A stretch of 64,000 nucleotides of DNA from Streptomyces qaidamensis (GTDB taxonomy: Bacteria; Actinomycetota; Actinomycetes; Streptomycetales; Streptomycetaceae). The notes beneath the pieces were generated by a model. That model was given only the letters and a program-made list of their open reading frames with translations. It was not told the origin of the DNA and made no database searches. The stretch lies in assembly GCF_001611795.1 (NCBI RefSeq), contig NZ_CP015098.1, positions 3,844,001-3,908,000 of the forward strand. The letters run 5' to 3'. The position numbers were made by a program, and so were the translations under genes. Of this stretch, positions 43,618 through 53,220 are shown piece after piece. Within the stretch, counting starts at the first letter, position 1; each line of letters begins with the position of its first letter.

Positions 43618-44940
43618 CCCGACACCGACGCGGCGGGCAAGTCCGTCACCCGTGGTTACGATTCCGGCGGCCGTCTCACTTCCGAGACAGACCCGCTGGG
43701 CAACAGGACGACCTACGCCTACGACAAGCTCGGCCGACTGCTGAGCACAGTCTCCGCCCGAGGCAACGTCACCGGCGCCGATCCGGCCGCCTCCACCACG
43801 AGCTACACCTACGACGCCGCAGGAAACCGCACCAAGGTCACCGACCCCAGCGGCGCGGCTGTCAGCACCGAGTACGACGCCGTGAACCGGCCCGTCAAGG
43901 TCACCGACCCGCTGGGCAAGGCGACCGCCTACACCTACGACGCGGTCGACAACGTCACCAAGGTCACCGACGCCCTCGGCAAGAGCGTGTCCTCGGTGTA
44001 CGACAAGAACAACCGGCTGGCCAGCACCACCAACCAGCTGGGCAAGACCACCACCCACGCATACGACGCCGACGGCAATCTCCTCAGCCGCACCTCCCCG
44101 CTGGGCAACAAGGAGACCTGGACCTACGACGGCGACGGCCGCCAGGCCACCACCGTCGACCCCCGCGGCAACGTCACCGGCGCCGATCCGGCCCAGTACA
44201 CCACCACCAACGGCTATGACGCGGCCGGCAACCTCCTCACCGTCACCGACCCGCTCGGAGGGGTGGCCAGGACCGAGTACGACGCGGCGGGCAACGTCAC
44301 CAAGCGCACCGACGCCAACAACCACGCGACCGCCTACGGCTACGACGCGGCACGCCACCTGACGAGGGTCACCGACCCGCTGGACCGCGTGACCTCCTAC
44401 GCGTACGACGCGGAGGGCAACCTCACCAAGAAGACCACCCCGCGTGGCTCCACCAGCTACGCCTCGACACCCGCGGGCTGCCCACCAAGGTCGACTACTC
44501 GGACTCGACGCCGGACGTGAGCTTCGGTTACAACGCCGCCGGGCGTATGACGGCACGCGCCAACGCGAAGATCTCCGAGGACTTCGGCTACGACGCGGTG
44601 GGCAACCTCGCCAAGACCCGCGGCTTCTCCTACACCTACGACGCCGCCGGGTAAATACTCACCCGCAAGTACTCCGACGGCAACACCATCACCTATTCCT
44701 ACGACAACGACGGCCGCACGTCGTCCATGACCGCCGACGGGGTCACCACCAACTACACCTGGGACGCCGCGGGCCACCTCACCAAGCCGGCGCTGCCCAA
44801 CACCGAAACCGAGGACCGTACCTACGATTGAGCCGGCCGACTCACCGCGGTCGCCTCCGTAAAGTCCGCCACCACGGTCACCAAGACCGCGCTCACCCTC
44901 TCCGCCGCCGGGCTACCCACCCACGTTGACATCACCCGGG
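43618..44940 (+). pseudogene. RHS/YD-repeat protein remnant
   Basis: About 20 YD repeats (TYDAAGNRTKVTDP, YAYDKLGRL and similar) with no N-terminal domain, signal or toxin tip. A one-base frameshift near 44462 moves reading to YSDSTPDVSFGYNAAGR, then stops occur at TAA 44652 and TGA 44829. The reading ends in THVDITRASAP. It is a middle slice of a large RHS shell protein and is not functional. Bases 44941-45277 show nothing. Confidence 0.9.
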
Positions 44941-45277
44941 CCAGCGCACCGTGCTTTTGCACTGTCCACATCCTGGGATCGGGCGGCTTCGAACCCTCCA
45001 TCAATACAACCCGAGGACTAGGCTGTTGCGTAGACGTCCCAGACCCCGGCGGCATGCTGTTGCTGAACGCAGATGGCTGCGGGGTGCGGACTCTTCGTCC
45101 GTCGCCCGGCGCATCCCTGGAGGGAACCGGGTGGGTCCGCTGTCCTGCTGCACAGGCTGTCGAACCGGCCGTTGTTCTGCCTCCGCCGAACATACGCCCC
45201 TGCCGGGAGCGCGCTCAGGGACCGGAACTCCGGCACCTCCGCGCCCGCTGCCGGATGGTCTTCCGAACCGAGGCGTC

Positions 45278-45703
45278 ATGCCCCTGCCACAACTCACCGT
45301 CGACCGCCATGACCGAAGTACACGGGCGCTGATCACCCTGGCCGGTGAGATCGACCTCGAATCCGCGCCGTTGGTGCGCGTGTCCCTGGAGCGGTGCCTG
45401 CTGGACGGTATCCGCGCCATCGACGTCGACCTCAGCCCCGTCACCTTCTGCGACTGCAGCGGACTCAACGCATTCCTCCGCGCTGCGCAAGAGACCACCG
45501 TGGCCGGCGGGACCCTGCGACTGCACCATCCGCCGACGACGCTGCTTCGGATTCTCGACCTCACCGACTACGGGTTCCTGCTCGTCGGCCTTCCGTTCGA
45601 CCACCTTTCGCCTCCTCTCGGCGACACCCCGGCCCCGCCCCTTCCGGCCCCGCCGCACCGGTCTGCCCCGCTTGCGCCTGTTCTCCCGGGGCATGTGCGA
45701 TGA
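45278..45703 (+). CDS. STAS-domain anti-sigma factor antagonist
   Basis: A 141-residue protein with LITLAGEIDLESAPLVRVSL and the site region VTFCDCSGLNAFLRAA, in which the Ser of DCSGLN is where kinases of the RsbW group phosphorylate. A proline-rich tail (PAPPLPAPPHRSAP) follows. It would release a sigma factor when unphosphorylated. The stop overlaps the next start (ATGA). The partner anti-sigma is not adjacent; the HATPase protein in the AICE is not an obvious partner. Confidence 0.85.
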   Translation: MPLPQLTVDRHDRSTRALITLAGEIDLESAPLVRVSLERCLLDGIRAIDVDLSPVTFCDCSGLNAFLRAAQETTVAGGTLRLHHPPTTLLRILDLTDYGFLLVGLPFDHLSPPLGDTPAPPLPAPPHRSAPLAPVLPGHVR

Positions 45704-46371
45704 CGGCCGAACCCGGGCGGAGGCAGTCACGGAAGCCGGGGGACGGCGAGTCCTCAGCCATGGCTCCGGTGCGGTTGCGTCGACTGAACCGTTGGCTGGT
45801 GGAGGACCTGTGTGAGGATCTGGCGGATCTGTATGTGGAGTCTCGCGTAACGGCGCCGGGTGATGCGTACCGCCGTCCCAGCCGCCAGAACTTCATGGAC
45901 CGTCTCACCACGGACATGCACCGGCCGGGATTCGCCATGGTGATCGCCGAGATGGACAGACTGATGGGATGCGCCTTCGGATTCCCGGTACGCGGCGACG
46001 GCTCCTGGTGGGTCGGCTTCGACGGAACATTGCCACGCAGCATCGATCAACTCACGGTATCCGGCAGGGCCTTCGCGTTCGACGACACCCTTGTTCGGCC
46101 GCACCCGCAGGACCGGGACCTCGCCCGTCGTTTGCAGGAACGGCTGCTGACCGAACACCAGGCGTCACTCGGCGTCACCTTGGTGGACCGGGCCGACCGT
46201 GCAACTCTCGCTGCGCTCCGCTCCTGGGGGTGGCTGGACATCGGGGTGTTCCGCAGGCCGGCCGGTCCCACCACGTTCCGCGCGCTGGTGCTTCCCGTCG
46301 GGGAACGCACCTCGGCGAGGTTGGAGGAACCTGTCACAATGCCTGGAGGCGGTGGCCCGGGTGGGCCCTGA
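45700..46371 (+). CDS. GNAT-fold acetyltransferase-like protein
   Basis: A 223-residue protein. The strand-loop RPGFAMVIAEMDRLMGCAFG and the helix DLARRLQERLLTEHQASLGV, then ATLAALRSWGWLDIGVFRRP, match the GNAT order, although the acetyl-CoA loop is not a clean Q/RxxGxG/A. It is coupled to the STAS gene by ATGA and overlaps the next gene by 11 bases, so three genes form one unit. Substrate is unknown. Confidence 0.7.
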   Translation: MTAEPGRRQSRKPGDGESSAMAPVRLRRLNRWLVEDLCEDLADLYVESRVTAPGDAYRRPSRQNFMDRLTTDMHRPGFAMVIAEMDRLMGCAFGFPVRGDGSWWVGFDGTLPRSIDQLTVSGRAFAFDDTLVRPHPQDRDLARRLQERLLTEHQASLGVTLVDRADRATLAALRSWGWLDIGVFRRPAGPTTFRALVLPVGERTSARLEEPVTMPGGGGPGGP

Positions 46372-47107
46372 CAGCCGGTCGGTCCGCATACAGATGCTGG
46401 TGGCGGAGCAGGCTGCCCGACGATGTGCCCGGGTCGGTGTGGTGGACGTGTGTACCGCTGCCGTGGCTGCGCTGCCGGTCAGCGGGGCCGGGCTGTCGGC
46501 GATGTCCCGGACCGGGCCGAGCCACCCGCTGTGCAGCACCGACGACATCAGCGAGCAACTGGAAGAGCTCCAGCTCACGCTGGGCGAAGGACCCTGTGTG
46601 GACGCCTTCCTGCACGGCTCGGCCGTCCTGACACCCGATCTGCTCACCCGTGACCTGCAGGACCGTTGGGTGGTCTTCGCCGAGGCCGCCCTGGAAGCCG
46701 GGGCACGCGCGGTGTTCGCTCTCCCTCTGCAGATGGGGGCGATCAGCCCGGGAGTTCTGGACCTGTACGCCCGCGTTCCGGTCCGGTTGAACGCGGACGA
46801 ACTGGCAGACGCGTTGGCGTTCGCCGATCTCGCGACTCTGGTGCTGCTCGACGCGCGAACCGACGAGACGGGCGGGGCGCGCAGCGTCCCCGCCGAGGAC
46901 CTGGGCGCGTACCGGGCGGAGATCGACCAAGCCAGCGGCATCCTGACCGTCCAGCTCGGCGTCGGCATCGAAGAAGCCTTCGTCCGGCTTCGTGCCTACG
47001 CCTACGCGCAGGGGCGCCGGCTCGCCGACGTGGCCGCGGACGTGGTGGCCCGTCGGCTGCGCTTCTCCCCGGACACGGAACCGGACCAGGCCGATGACGG
47101 AACCTGA
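46361..47107 (+). CDS. GAF-ANTAR domain protein
   Basis: About 248 residues. The GAF-like domain (residues about 20-165) has LQLTLGEGPCVDAFLHGSAV, and the C-terminal ANTAR three-helix domain has IDQASGILTVQLGVGIEEAF, then LRAYAYAQGRRLADVAADVV. ANTAR proteins bind paired RNA hairpins and prevent termination. The start is one of several GTGs; 46361 is preferred by spacing to GGAGG, though 46352 or ATG 46393 are possible. Confidence 0.82.
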   Translation: MGPDSRSVRIQMLVAEQAARRCARVGVVDVCTAAVAALPVSGAGLSAMSRTGPSHPLCSTDDISEQLEELQLTLGEGPCVDAFLHGSAVLTPDLLTRDLQDRWVVFAEAALEAGARAVFALPLQMGAISPGVLDLYARVPVRLNADELADALAFADLATLVLLDARTDETGGARSVPAEDLGAYRAEIDQASGILTVQLGVGIEEAFVRLRAYAYAQGRRLADVAADVVARRLRFSPDTEPDQADDGT

Positions 47108-47186
47108 CGCATTGGTGCCGGCCGAGAAACGTGCCGTACTTCCCGCCGCTTCAGGCAGGAACTAGTCTCAATCGAGGGTGCCTACG

Positions 47187-47903
47187 ATGGATCAACAGCT
47201 TCTGGCCAAGACCTTCGTCGAGCTGGCGGACAACCTGGTCGCCGACTTCGACCTCATCGACTTCCTGCGCCTGCTGACCGACCGCTGCGTCGGCATGCTC
47301 GACGCGAGCGCCGCCGGGGTGCTGCTCGCCGACCGGGACGGCAGACTCCGCGTCATGGCCGCATCCGACGAACAGGTGCGCCTGCTGGAGCTCTTCCAGC
47401 TCCAGAACGACCAAGGGCCATGCCTCGATTGCTACCGCACCGGCGCACCGGTGATCATCCACGACCTGACCCGGGAGGTCGATCGCTGGCCGCACTTCGT
47501 CACCGTGGCCCACCGCAGCGGATTCGGGGCCGTCCAGGCCCTGCCCATGCGCCTGCGGGACGAGACCGTGGGCGCCCTGAACCTTTTCCGCGCCGCGCCC
47601 GGCCCCTTCGATCCGGCCGCCACACTCGTCGCCCAGGCCCTGGCCGACGTCGCCACCATCAGTCTGCTGCAACAACGCACCACTCAGCGCAGCACGGTGC
47701 TCAACGAACAACTGCAGACGGCGCTGAACAGCCGCGTGCTGATCGAACAGGCCAAGGGGAAACTCGCCGAACGCCAGGGCATCGACATGGAGCAGGCGTT
47801 CACCGCGCTGCGCGGCTACGCCCGCGCCCACAACCGGCGCCTGGCCGATGTGGCCCGCGCCCTCATCGACGACTCCGAACCCCTCGCCGGCCTGGAGTCC
47901 TGA
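47187..47903 (+). CDS. GAF-ANTAR domain protein
   Basis: A 238-residue protein. The GAF domain (about 15-165) has FQLQNDQGPCLDCYRTGAPV, and the ANTAR domain has VLIEQAKGKLAERQGIDMEQ, then LRGYARAHNRRLADVARALI. It is a paralogue of the gene just upstream and follows it by 79 bases. ATG 47187 has a GAGGG 8 bases upstream. It is probably a signal-responsive RNA-binding antiterminator; the target transcript is unknown. Confidence 0.87.
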   Translation: MDQQLLAKTFVELADNLVADFDLIDFLRLLTDRCVGMLDASAAGVLLADRDGRLRVMAASDEQVRLLELFQLQNDQGPCLDCYRTGAPVIIHDLTREVDRWPHFVTVAHRSGFGAVQALPMRLRDETVGALNLFRAAPGPFDPAATLVAQALADVATISLLQQRTTQRSTVLNEQLQTALNSRVLIEQAKGKLAERQGIDMEQAFTALRGYARAHNRRLADVARALIDDSEPLAGLES

Positions 47904-48091
47904 CCCACGCCCTGGCGGGGCCCGCTACTGCTCTGCGCCGTCCTCGATCAGACGGCGGTTGGAAGGCAGCCTGCCGGTTGTGGCAACCGCGGGCACCCCG
48001 GCTTCTCCGCTGAGCGCCGAGCCCGGTCCCTGGCAGTCCGGTGCCGCCCGTGCACCCGGGACGTCGTCACACTGCCCGCCTCAGAGAGGAT

Positions 48092-48208
48092 TCACCGTTC
48101 GCGTTCGGGCAGCGCTTGCAGCGGGCGGAGCACCTCGCGGTTGACGATCAGGTCGCAGCCAGGCTCCAGGCGACCGAGCATGTCGGTCAGTGGACGGCTG
48201 TGCCTCAT
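48092..48208 (-). CDS. 38-residue protein translationally coupled to ANTAR gene
   Basis: MRHSRPLTDMLGRLEPGCDL, then IVNREVLRPLQALPERER. The ATG overlaps the ANTAR stop as ATGA. The sequence looks like a compact helical peptide and not a shadow. Bases 47904-48091 hold no other gene. Confidence 0.45.
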   Translation of the reverse strand: MRHSRPLTDMLGRLEPGCDLIVNREVLRPLQALPERER

Positions 48209-48564
48209 CTCCGGTCCTCCGCATGGAGGCGCCTCAGTGCTCGGCGCAGTTCGCGCTGTATCGGTTCCGGGAGCGTCCGGTCCTTCGTCGTGGCGACCAG
48301 AGCCTCAGCCACGTCGCGGAGCTTGATGTTGCAGTGCTGCGACACGTCCACCAGGAGGTCCCAGGCCCGGTCACTGGAACACGGCGCCAGGGCCATCATC
48401 ATGCCGCGCGCCTGGTCGATCACCGCGCGGCTCGTCAGCGCTCGCCCCAACTGCTCGTTCTCGGCGCGTAGTTCGACGACCTCGGCGAGCAGAACCGCGT
48501 CCTCCGCCGAAGGTACGGTTCTCAATAGCCGCTGTTCTTCACGGGGCGTGCTCACCTGGTGCAT
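48205..48564 (-). CDS. Stand-alone ANTAR protein
   Basis: A 119-residue protein. A coiled-coil lead (LLAEVVELRAENEQLGRALT) precedes the ANTAR domain SRAVIDQARGMMMALAPCSS, DRAWDLLVDVSQHCNIKLRD, VAEALV. There is no GAF or receiver domain. It is convergent with the GAF-ANTAR pair, making three ANTAR genes in 2.3 kb. It would bind RNA as a dimer through the coiled coil. Confidence 0.82.
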   Translation of the reverse strand: MHQVSTPREEQRLLRTVPSAEDAVLLAEVVELRAENEQLGRALTSRAVIDQARGMMMALAPCSSDRAWDLLVDVSQHCNIKLRDVAEALVATTKDRTLPEPIQRELRRALRRLHAEDRR

Positions 48565-48604
48565 TGTCCGTACCTCACAGGGCAGTCATCCCGTCCATAG
48601 GTGA

Positions 48605-48817
48605 TCAGCGACGCGCCAGTTGCCTTTCTCCGGCCGCACCGGGCTCGTAGGTCAGTCCGTTGGTTTTCCACGTGAATCGCCGCGGCGTACGACGCAGCGC
48701 CCGCTCCATGCGCTCCGGGAGCGGCTTGCCCTCCCAGACGGCGACCAGGGCCGCGGCCGCCTCCGGAAGTCGGCCCCAGATCCCCCACTCCTGTGGGGTC
48801 AGGGTTGTGCGTTGCAT
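48605..48817 (-). CDS. Hypothetical 70-residue protein
   Basis: MQRTTLTPQEWGIWGRLPEA, then LVAVWEGKPLPERMERALRR. ATG 48817 follows AAGAGGT. Unrecognised, but codon use and start are convincing. It lies between the ANTAR gene and a small membrane protein gene, all leftward. Confidence 0.6.
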   Translation of the reverse strand: MQRTTLTPQEWGIWGRLPEAAAALVAVWEGKPLPERMERALRRTPRRFTWKTNGLTYEPGAAGERQLARR

Positions 48818-48900
48818 GGCAGGTACCTCTTGCCGATCGCGACATGTCCTGCCTGGCTGGAGCCGTCCCGGAACCCGTGGCTGCCGACCCCCTCCAGGGG

Positions 48901-49179
48901 TCACCTGCGGTGTTCGTGGTCCCGACGGTCCTCGCGCCGCCAGCGTGCCCGGTTCTGACGGCTGTAGCGGCGGTCCCAGCGTTCCCGACGGTCCCGGAGC
49001 TCCTGGTAGTCCCGGTAGTCCCCGAGATCGGAGCTGCCGTTGCGGCTCCGGCCTCCGCCGCGATCGCGGCCGTGGCGGGTGACGCCGTAGACGAGCACCG
49101 CCCCGGCCACCCACCAGATGGGATTGAGGAAGCCGAAGCCGAACAGGGCCACGATGAGGATGAGGAGCAGGACGAACAC
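48901..49179 (-). CDS. Small membrane protein with basic/acidic tail
   Basis: A 92-residue protein. The N-terminal hydrophobic region MFVLLLILIVALFGFGFLNP, then WWVAGAVLVYGV, spans the membrane twice or as a hairpin. The tail is highly charged (RDRRERWDRRYSRQNRARWR). It resembles streptomycete hydrophobic proteins of unknown role. Bases 49180-49486 hold no gene. Confidence 0.72.
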   Translation of the reverse strand: MFVLLLILIVALFGFGFLNPIWWVAGAVLVYGVTRHGRDRGGGRSRNGSSDLGDYRDYQELRDRRERWDRRYSRQNRARWRREDRRDHEHRR

Positions 49180-49486
49180 GGCGGGCCTCCCCGGGAGCGG
49201 AACACAGCATCGAAACCGGGGACTGGGGCCTCACCCCACAGCGTAGTCCTACCCAAGGGTTGCGGATACCGTGCGAGGTCAGCGCGTCCTGCCCGGCAAG
49301 GATGGCTACTTGACGCCTGTTGGGGAACTGCTGCAAGCACTAGCGTGCGACATGCCGCCCCTGCCCCCGGCGGCGTCGCACCGCCAACGCGCTCCCCAGA
49401 GGGCGCACCCTGCGCATCAGTGTTGGAACCCGCCGCGTCACGAGCGAGGCCGTGCCCGCACGCGCAGACCGACTGCGGGGCCGCTC

Positions 49487-50320
49487 TCATCTGCGCCGTT
49501 TCAGTGCGTGCGCCACGCGTGGGAGTTCTTCGTGCAGCAGTCGGCCGACCAGCGCACCGCCGAAGACGACGAGACCGACACCGACCAGCCAGGACTGGAT
49601 GACCAGGACGGTCCCGACGGGTCCATAGGTGATGGTGTTGGATACGATCAACGGCGAGAAGACGAACCTGGAGAAGACCCTCAAGCCGAGCAAGCCGATC
49701 ACCGTGGCCACGGCGCCGGGCAACAGGGCACGCCAGCGGACCCTCCCGCCGAGCAGCAGGCGCTGGGACCACCACAGGAACAGCACGGCGCCCAGCGACG
49801 CGACGGCCCCACCGGCCAGAGGTTCGCGCCGCAGCGTGATGGTGGCGGAGACGAAGAGGTATCCGGTGAGGACGACGAGCCACACCACATGCCGCCACCT
49901 GGCCGGCCAGTGTGCCGACGGCAGGTCCCAGACCTTCTCGTAGCCGGTCTGCACCGCCGCGCCGAAGGTCAGGCCGAACACGGCAAGGGCGGCGATACCG
50001 AAGGCTGTGGTGGTCCGCAGGGCCTGGCCGGGCCGGGTGAACAACTGCTCGACCTGCAGCCTGGAGGCCGTCGACGCGCCGAGTCCTTCCCCCAGCCACT
50101 GCGCGAATCCCCGCCCGTGTCGGGGGTCGGCAGAGGACACAATGATCAGCAGCGGCACCAGCGTGAGCAACCCCAGTGCCGCGAAGCCCAGCGAACGGGA
50201 CCACAGCTCGAAGTCCTCGCTCCGGCGCCATCCGCGCCCGACTGGTGAACGGCTCATCACGCGGCGCAGCCGCCCGAACCAAGATGGACGGTCCGCGGCG
50301 TCGGAAGGCTTCATCGGCAT
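49487..50320 (-). CDS. YihY/BrkB-family membrane protein
   Basis: A 277-residue protein with about six TM helices (SLGFAALGLLTLVPLLIIVS, TAFGIAALAVFGLTFGAAV, VVWLVVLTGYLFVSATITL and others). The family pattern shows in the loop AVQTGYEKVWDLPSAHW. YihY proteins are widespread with no settled function; some were once mis-called ribonuclease BN. Starts at 50320 or 50314 are equally possible. Bases 50321-50657 hold no gene. Confidence 0.82.
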   Translation of the reverse strand: MPMKPSDAADRPSWFGRLRRVMSRSPVGRGWRRSEDFELWSRSLGFAALGLLTLVPLLIIVSSADPRHGRGFAQWLGEGLGASTASRLQVEQLFTRPGQALRTTTAFGIAALAVFGLTFGAAVQTGYEKVWDLPSAHWPARWRHVVWLVVLTGYLFVSATITLRREPLAGGAVASLGAVLFLWWSQRLLLGGRVRWRALLPGAVATVIGLLGLRVFSRFVFSPLIVSNTITYGPVGTVLVIQSWLVGVGLVVFGGALVGRLLHEELPRVAHALKRRR

Positions 50321-50657
50321 GCCTGTCGACTACCACGGTCGATACCCTCACCACGCGAGGACGCGACGCAGAGGTTCCCCGATAACCGCTGCGACTGCCC
50401 GCACGGGCGGCTCGTACCGCGTGAGCGATGGGTGAGCGGACGGCGGAGCACCGCCCGCCATGAGCGGGATCAAGAATCATGACGGACGGCGTCGACCTGC
50501 GAGGACACACCAACGGACGCGGCCTCCGGTACGGCAACCCGCCCTGCCCCGACACCGAGCGGCGCCGCAGACACAATCGCCTGCGGCCCCGCCATGGCCG
50601 AGGGACTTCGCGCAGGCGTTGGGCGTGTCACTTCATGGGATCGCCTGTCGGCGGGAG

Positions 50658-52088
50658 TCAGTTCGTCACGCGGAAGGTGGCGTCGCTGCGGGCCGTCGTG
50701 GTGGTGATCGGGTCGAGGCGGAGTTCGTAGGCGTAGTGGCGGAGGTACCGGTCGGGGTGGCTGTACGACTGGAAGGACGACCATGTCGGGTCGGCGAGGC
50801 CGGCGACCTGGCGGAAGGTGGCGTCCGCGGCGAACCGGGGGGTGCCGTCGTTGTAGGCCAGCTGGAAGTCGTAGTTGGAGTGCCGCAGGAAGTGGCCGGG
50901 GAAGTTGACCGACTCGAAGGAGACGGTGCCCGAGCCCGCCAGGCCGGGCCGCAGCCGGAACTGGGCGTCCGGGCCGGAGACGTTCTGGTCGATGCGCACG
51001 TCGAAGTCGGCGTGCCGCACGTACCGGTCCTGGAAGTTGAACGACTGGAGCCGTTTGGCCGGGGTGTCGGCCCAGCGTGCGAGCACGCGGCTCTCCTCGG
51101 CGGCCGTGAGGGTGAGGATCGCGCCGTGGCGCTTCTTCGTTCCGCCCAGGTTGTAGCTCCCCGATGCCGGGAGCCGGTAGGTGCCGGGCGCGGAGGGGTT
51201 GGTCGTCGCGACCGGCATGTAGCCGCGTCCGGAGGCGTACTGGTCGAGGTACAGGGTCCACTCGTTGCGGTCCCTGAACTTCATCCACATCGGGCCTTCG
51301 ACCTGTGAGCCGGTCAGGCCGATGCCGGAGAGGTTGCCGAGGTCGGTCCACGTACCGAGGATCGAGTTGCTGCCTTCGAGCGTGATCTGCCCGTCGCCGG
51401 AGGCCCGAACGTAGCGGTGGCTGCCGACGCCGGACGGCACCTCGACGATCTGGGTGTCGATGATGTTCTGGGTGCCGGGGCGGTCGATGTAGAGCTGCGG
51501 GGTGGTGATGGTGCGGAAGTCGGTGGTGCGGGCGTAGTAGATGCGGTGCTTGAGGACGCCGCCCCGGGTCGCGTTCGTCGCCCAGTACAGGACGTAGTCG
51601 TTGGTCTCGGGGTTCCAGATGGCCTCGGGTGCCCAGGCGTTGCGGCCGTCGGGGATCGCGCCGGCGACGTTGAGCAGCCGCGGCTGCGACCAGGTGACCA
51701 GGTCCGTGGACTCCCACACCACGAGGTTGCGGCTTCCGTTGTTCATGGAGTCGCCCCATGACTGCCCGCAGCCGATGCACAGGTCGGTCGCGATGATCCA
51801 GTACTTGTCACCGCCGGGGGCTCTGACCAGTGCGGGGTCGCGCACCCCACGGGTTCCCACCGTGGAACGCAGGGTCATCCCGCCGCCGTTGAGGTCGCTC
51901 CAGTTCAGGCCGTCCGTGCTGTGCGAGAAGTAGATCTGCTGACCGGTCGACCCTTCCCCGATGAAGTGCGTCATCAGGTAGCCCGGGTCGGCGGCGACGG
52001 CCCGGTCAGGTGTGGTCAGGGCCTGGCCTGTGAAGAGGAGGCAGGCGGCGAGCGCTATCGCCGACAGCCTGGAGAGGAGCGCGCGCAT
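50658..52088 (-). CDS. Secreted GH43 enzyme with C-terminal AbfB domain
   Basis: A 476-residue secreted enzyme. Signal peptide MRALLSRLSAIALAACLLFT; GH43 core with RGVRDPALVRAPGGDKYWII (catalytic Asp) and NAWAPEAIWNPETNDYVLYW; then AbfB repeats SFNFQDRYVRH, SVNFPGHFLRH and SYSHPDRYLRH. It is a different GH43 subgroup from the two at 40-43 kb. ATG 52088 has AGGGGAA 6 bases upstream, whereas ATG 52094 touches it. It lies directly downstream of the sugar ABC transporter and may be in its operon. Confidence 0.88.
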   Translation of the reverse strand: MRALLSRLSAIALAACLLFTGQALTTPDRAVAADPGYLMTHFIGEGSTGQQIYFSHSTDGLNWSDLNGGGMTLRSTVGTRGVRDPALVRAPGGDKYWIIATDLCIGCGQSWGDSMNNGSRNLVVWESTDLVTWSQPRLLNVAGAIPDGRNAWAPEAIWNPETNDYVLYWATNATRGGVLKHRIYYARTTDFRTITTPQLYIDRPGTQNIIDTQIVEVPSGVGSHRYVRASGDGQITLEGSNSILGTWTDLGNLSGIGLTGSQVEGPMWMKFRDRNEWTLYLDQYASGRGYMPVATTNPSAPGTYRLPASGSYNLGGTKKRHGAILTLTAAEESRVLARWADTPAKRLQSFNFQDRYVRHADFDVRIDQNVSGPDAQFRLRPGLAGSGTVSFESVNFPGHFLRHSNYDFQLAYNDGTPRFAADATFRQVAGLADPTWSSFQSYSHPDRYLRHYAYELRLDPITTTTARSDATFRVTN

Positions 52089-52194
52089 GTGCATTTCCCC
52101 TGTCTTTCGTTCTCTGGCTTTCCGGTGCCACCCGTGGTCGCTGCGCCGACGGCGTCGGCTCACTTGCCGCTGTCGCGGCTCTCAGCCGTGCCCG

Positions 52195-53220
52195 TCAGGT
52201 CTTCCGGCGTGCCGTCATGGTCCGCTGGATCAGGATGAAGGCGCACAGCAGCACACCCGTGGCGATCTTCGTCCACCAGGAGCTGAGCGTGCCCTCGAAC
52301 GTGATGACGCTCTTGATCAGGCCCAGCACCAGGACACCGAAGAGCGTGCCCAGCACATAGCCGGAACCGCCGGTCAGCAGGGTGCCGCCGATGACCACGG
52401 CGGCGATGGCGTCGAGTTCCATGCCGACGGCGTGCAGCGGGTCGCCCGACTGGATGTAGAGCATGAACAGCAGACCGGCCAGGGCCGAGCAGAAGCCGCT
52501 CACCGTGTACACGGCGATCTTCGTGCCGCCCAGCGGAAGGCCCATGAGCAGGGCCGACTGCTCGTTGCCGCCGATGGCGTACACACGGCGTCCGAAGCGG
52601 GTGTAGTGGAGCACGTAGAAGGCGACGGCGAGGACGACCAGGGCCACGACGGCGCCGATCGACAGGTCCCCCACGCCCAGCGACACCCGCGTCTGGGCCA
52701 GGGTGCCCACCGAAGCGTCGTTGATGGAGATGGACTCCTTGCTGATGACCAGGCACAGCCCGCGGAAGAGGAAGAGCCCGGCGAGGGTGACGATGAAGGG
52801 CTGGATCTCGAAGTTGTGGATCACGTAGCCCATCAGGAAACCGCCGAAGGCGCCGACGGCCAGTGCGAGGGGAACGACCAGGAGCAGCGGCAGTCCCTGA
52901 CGTTCGACCAGCCACGCCGTGAACATGGTGGTGAAGCCGATCATCGAGCCCACGGACAGGTCGATGCCGCCCGACATGATGACGAAGGTGGCACCGATGG
53001 CGGCGACCAGCAGGTAGCCGTTGTCGATGAACAGGTTGAGGAACACCTGGGGTTCGCCGAACCCGTAGTTCTGGTACCGGCTGAGGCCACCGACGTACAT
53101 GGCGATGAACAGGGCGGCCGTGACCAGGACGGGCAGACGCCGGTCGCCGAGCAGGCGCGTGGCACGGGAGGCGGTGCTGCCGCGCGGAGCCGCCTTGGGG
53201 GTCTGGGCGGTCGCGCTCAT
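52195..53220 (-). CDS. Sugar ABC transporter permease, YjfF-like
   Basis: A 341-residue permease of the ribose/galactofuranose class: about 8-10 hydrophobic helices, IMSGGIDLSVGSMIGFTTMF (the conserved GGIDLSVG loop) and VIGGTLLTGGSGYVLGTLFG. It forms the membrane channel with the next permease. Starts inside the upstream permease stop (4-base overlap). Two different permeases plus one double ATPase are the YtfQRT-YjfF arrangement. Confidence 0.9.
   Translation of the reverse strand: MSATAQTPKAAPRGSTASRATRLLGDRRLPVLVTAALFIAMYVGGLSRYQNYGFGEPQVFLNLFIDNGYLLVAAIGATFVIMSGGIDLSVGSMIGFTTMFTAWLVERQGLPLLLVVPLALAVGAFGGFLMGYVIHNFEIQPFIVTLAGLFLFRGLCLVISKESISINDASVGTLAQTRVSLGVGDLSIGAVVALVVLAVAFYVLHYTRFGRRVYAIGGNEQSALLMGLPLGGTKIAVYTVSGFCSALAGLLFMLYIQSGDPLHAVGMELDAIAAVVIGGTLLTGGSGYVLGTLFGVLVLGLIKSVITFEGTLSSWWTKIATGVLLCAFILIQRTMTARRKT

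Noticed and set aside
43618..44940. RHS polymorphic toxin
   Set aside because: No N-terminal delivery domain, no toxin tip, one frameshift and two in-frame stops; a remnant only.
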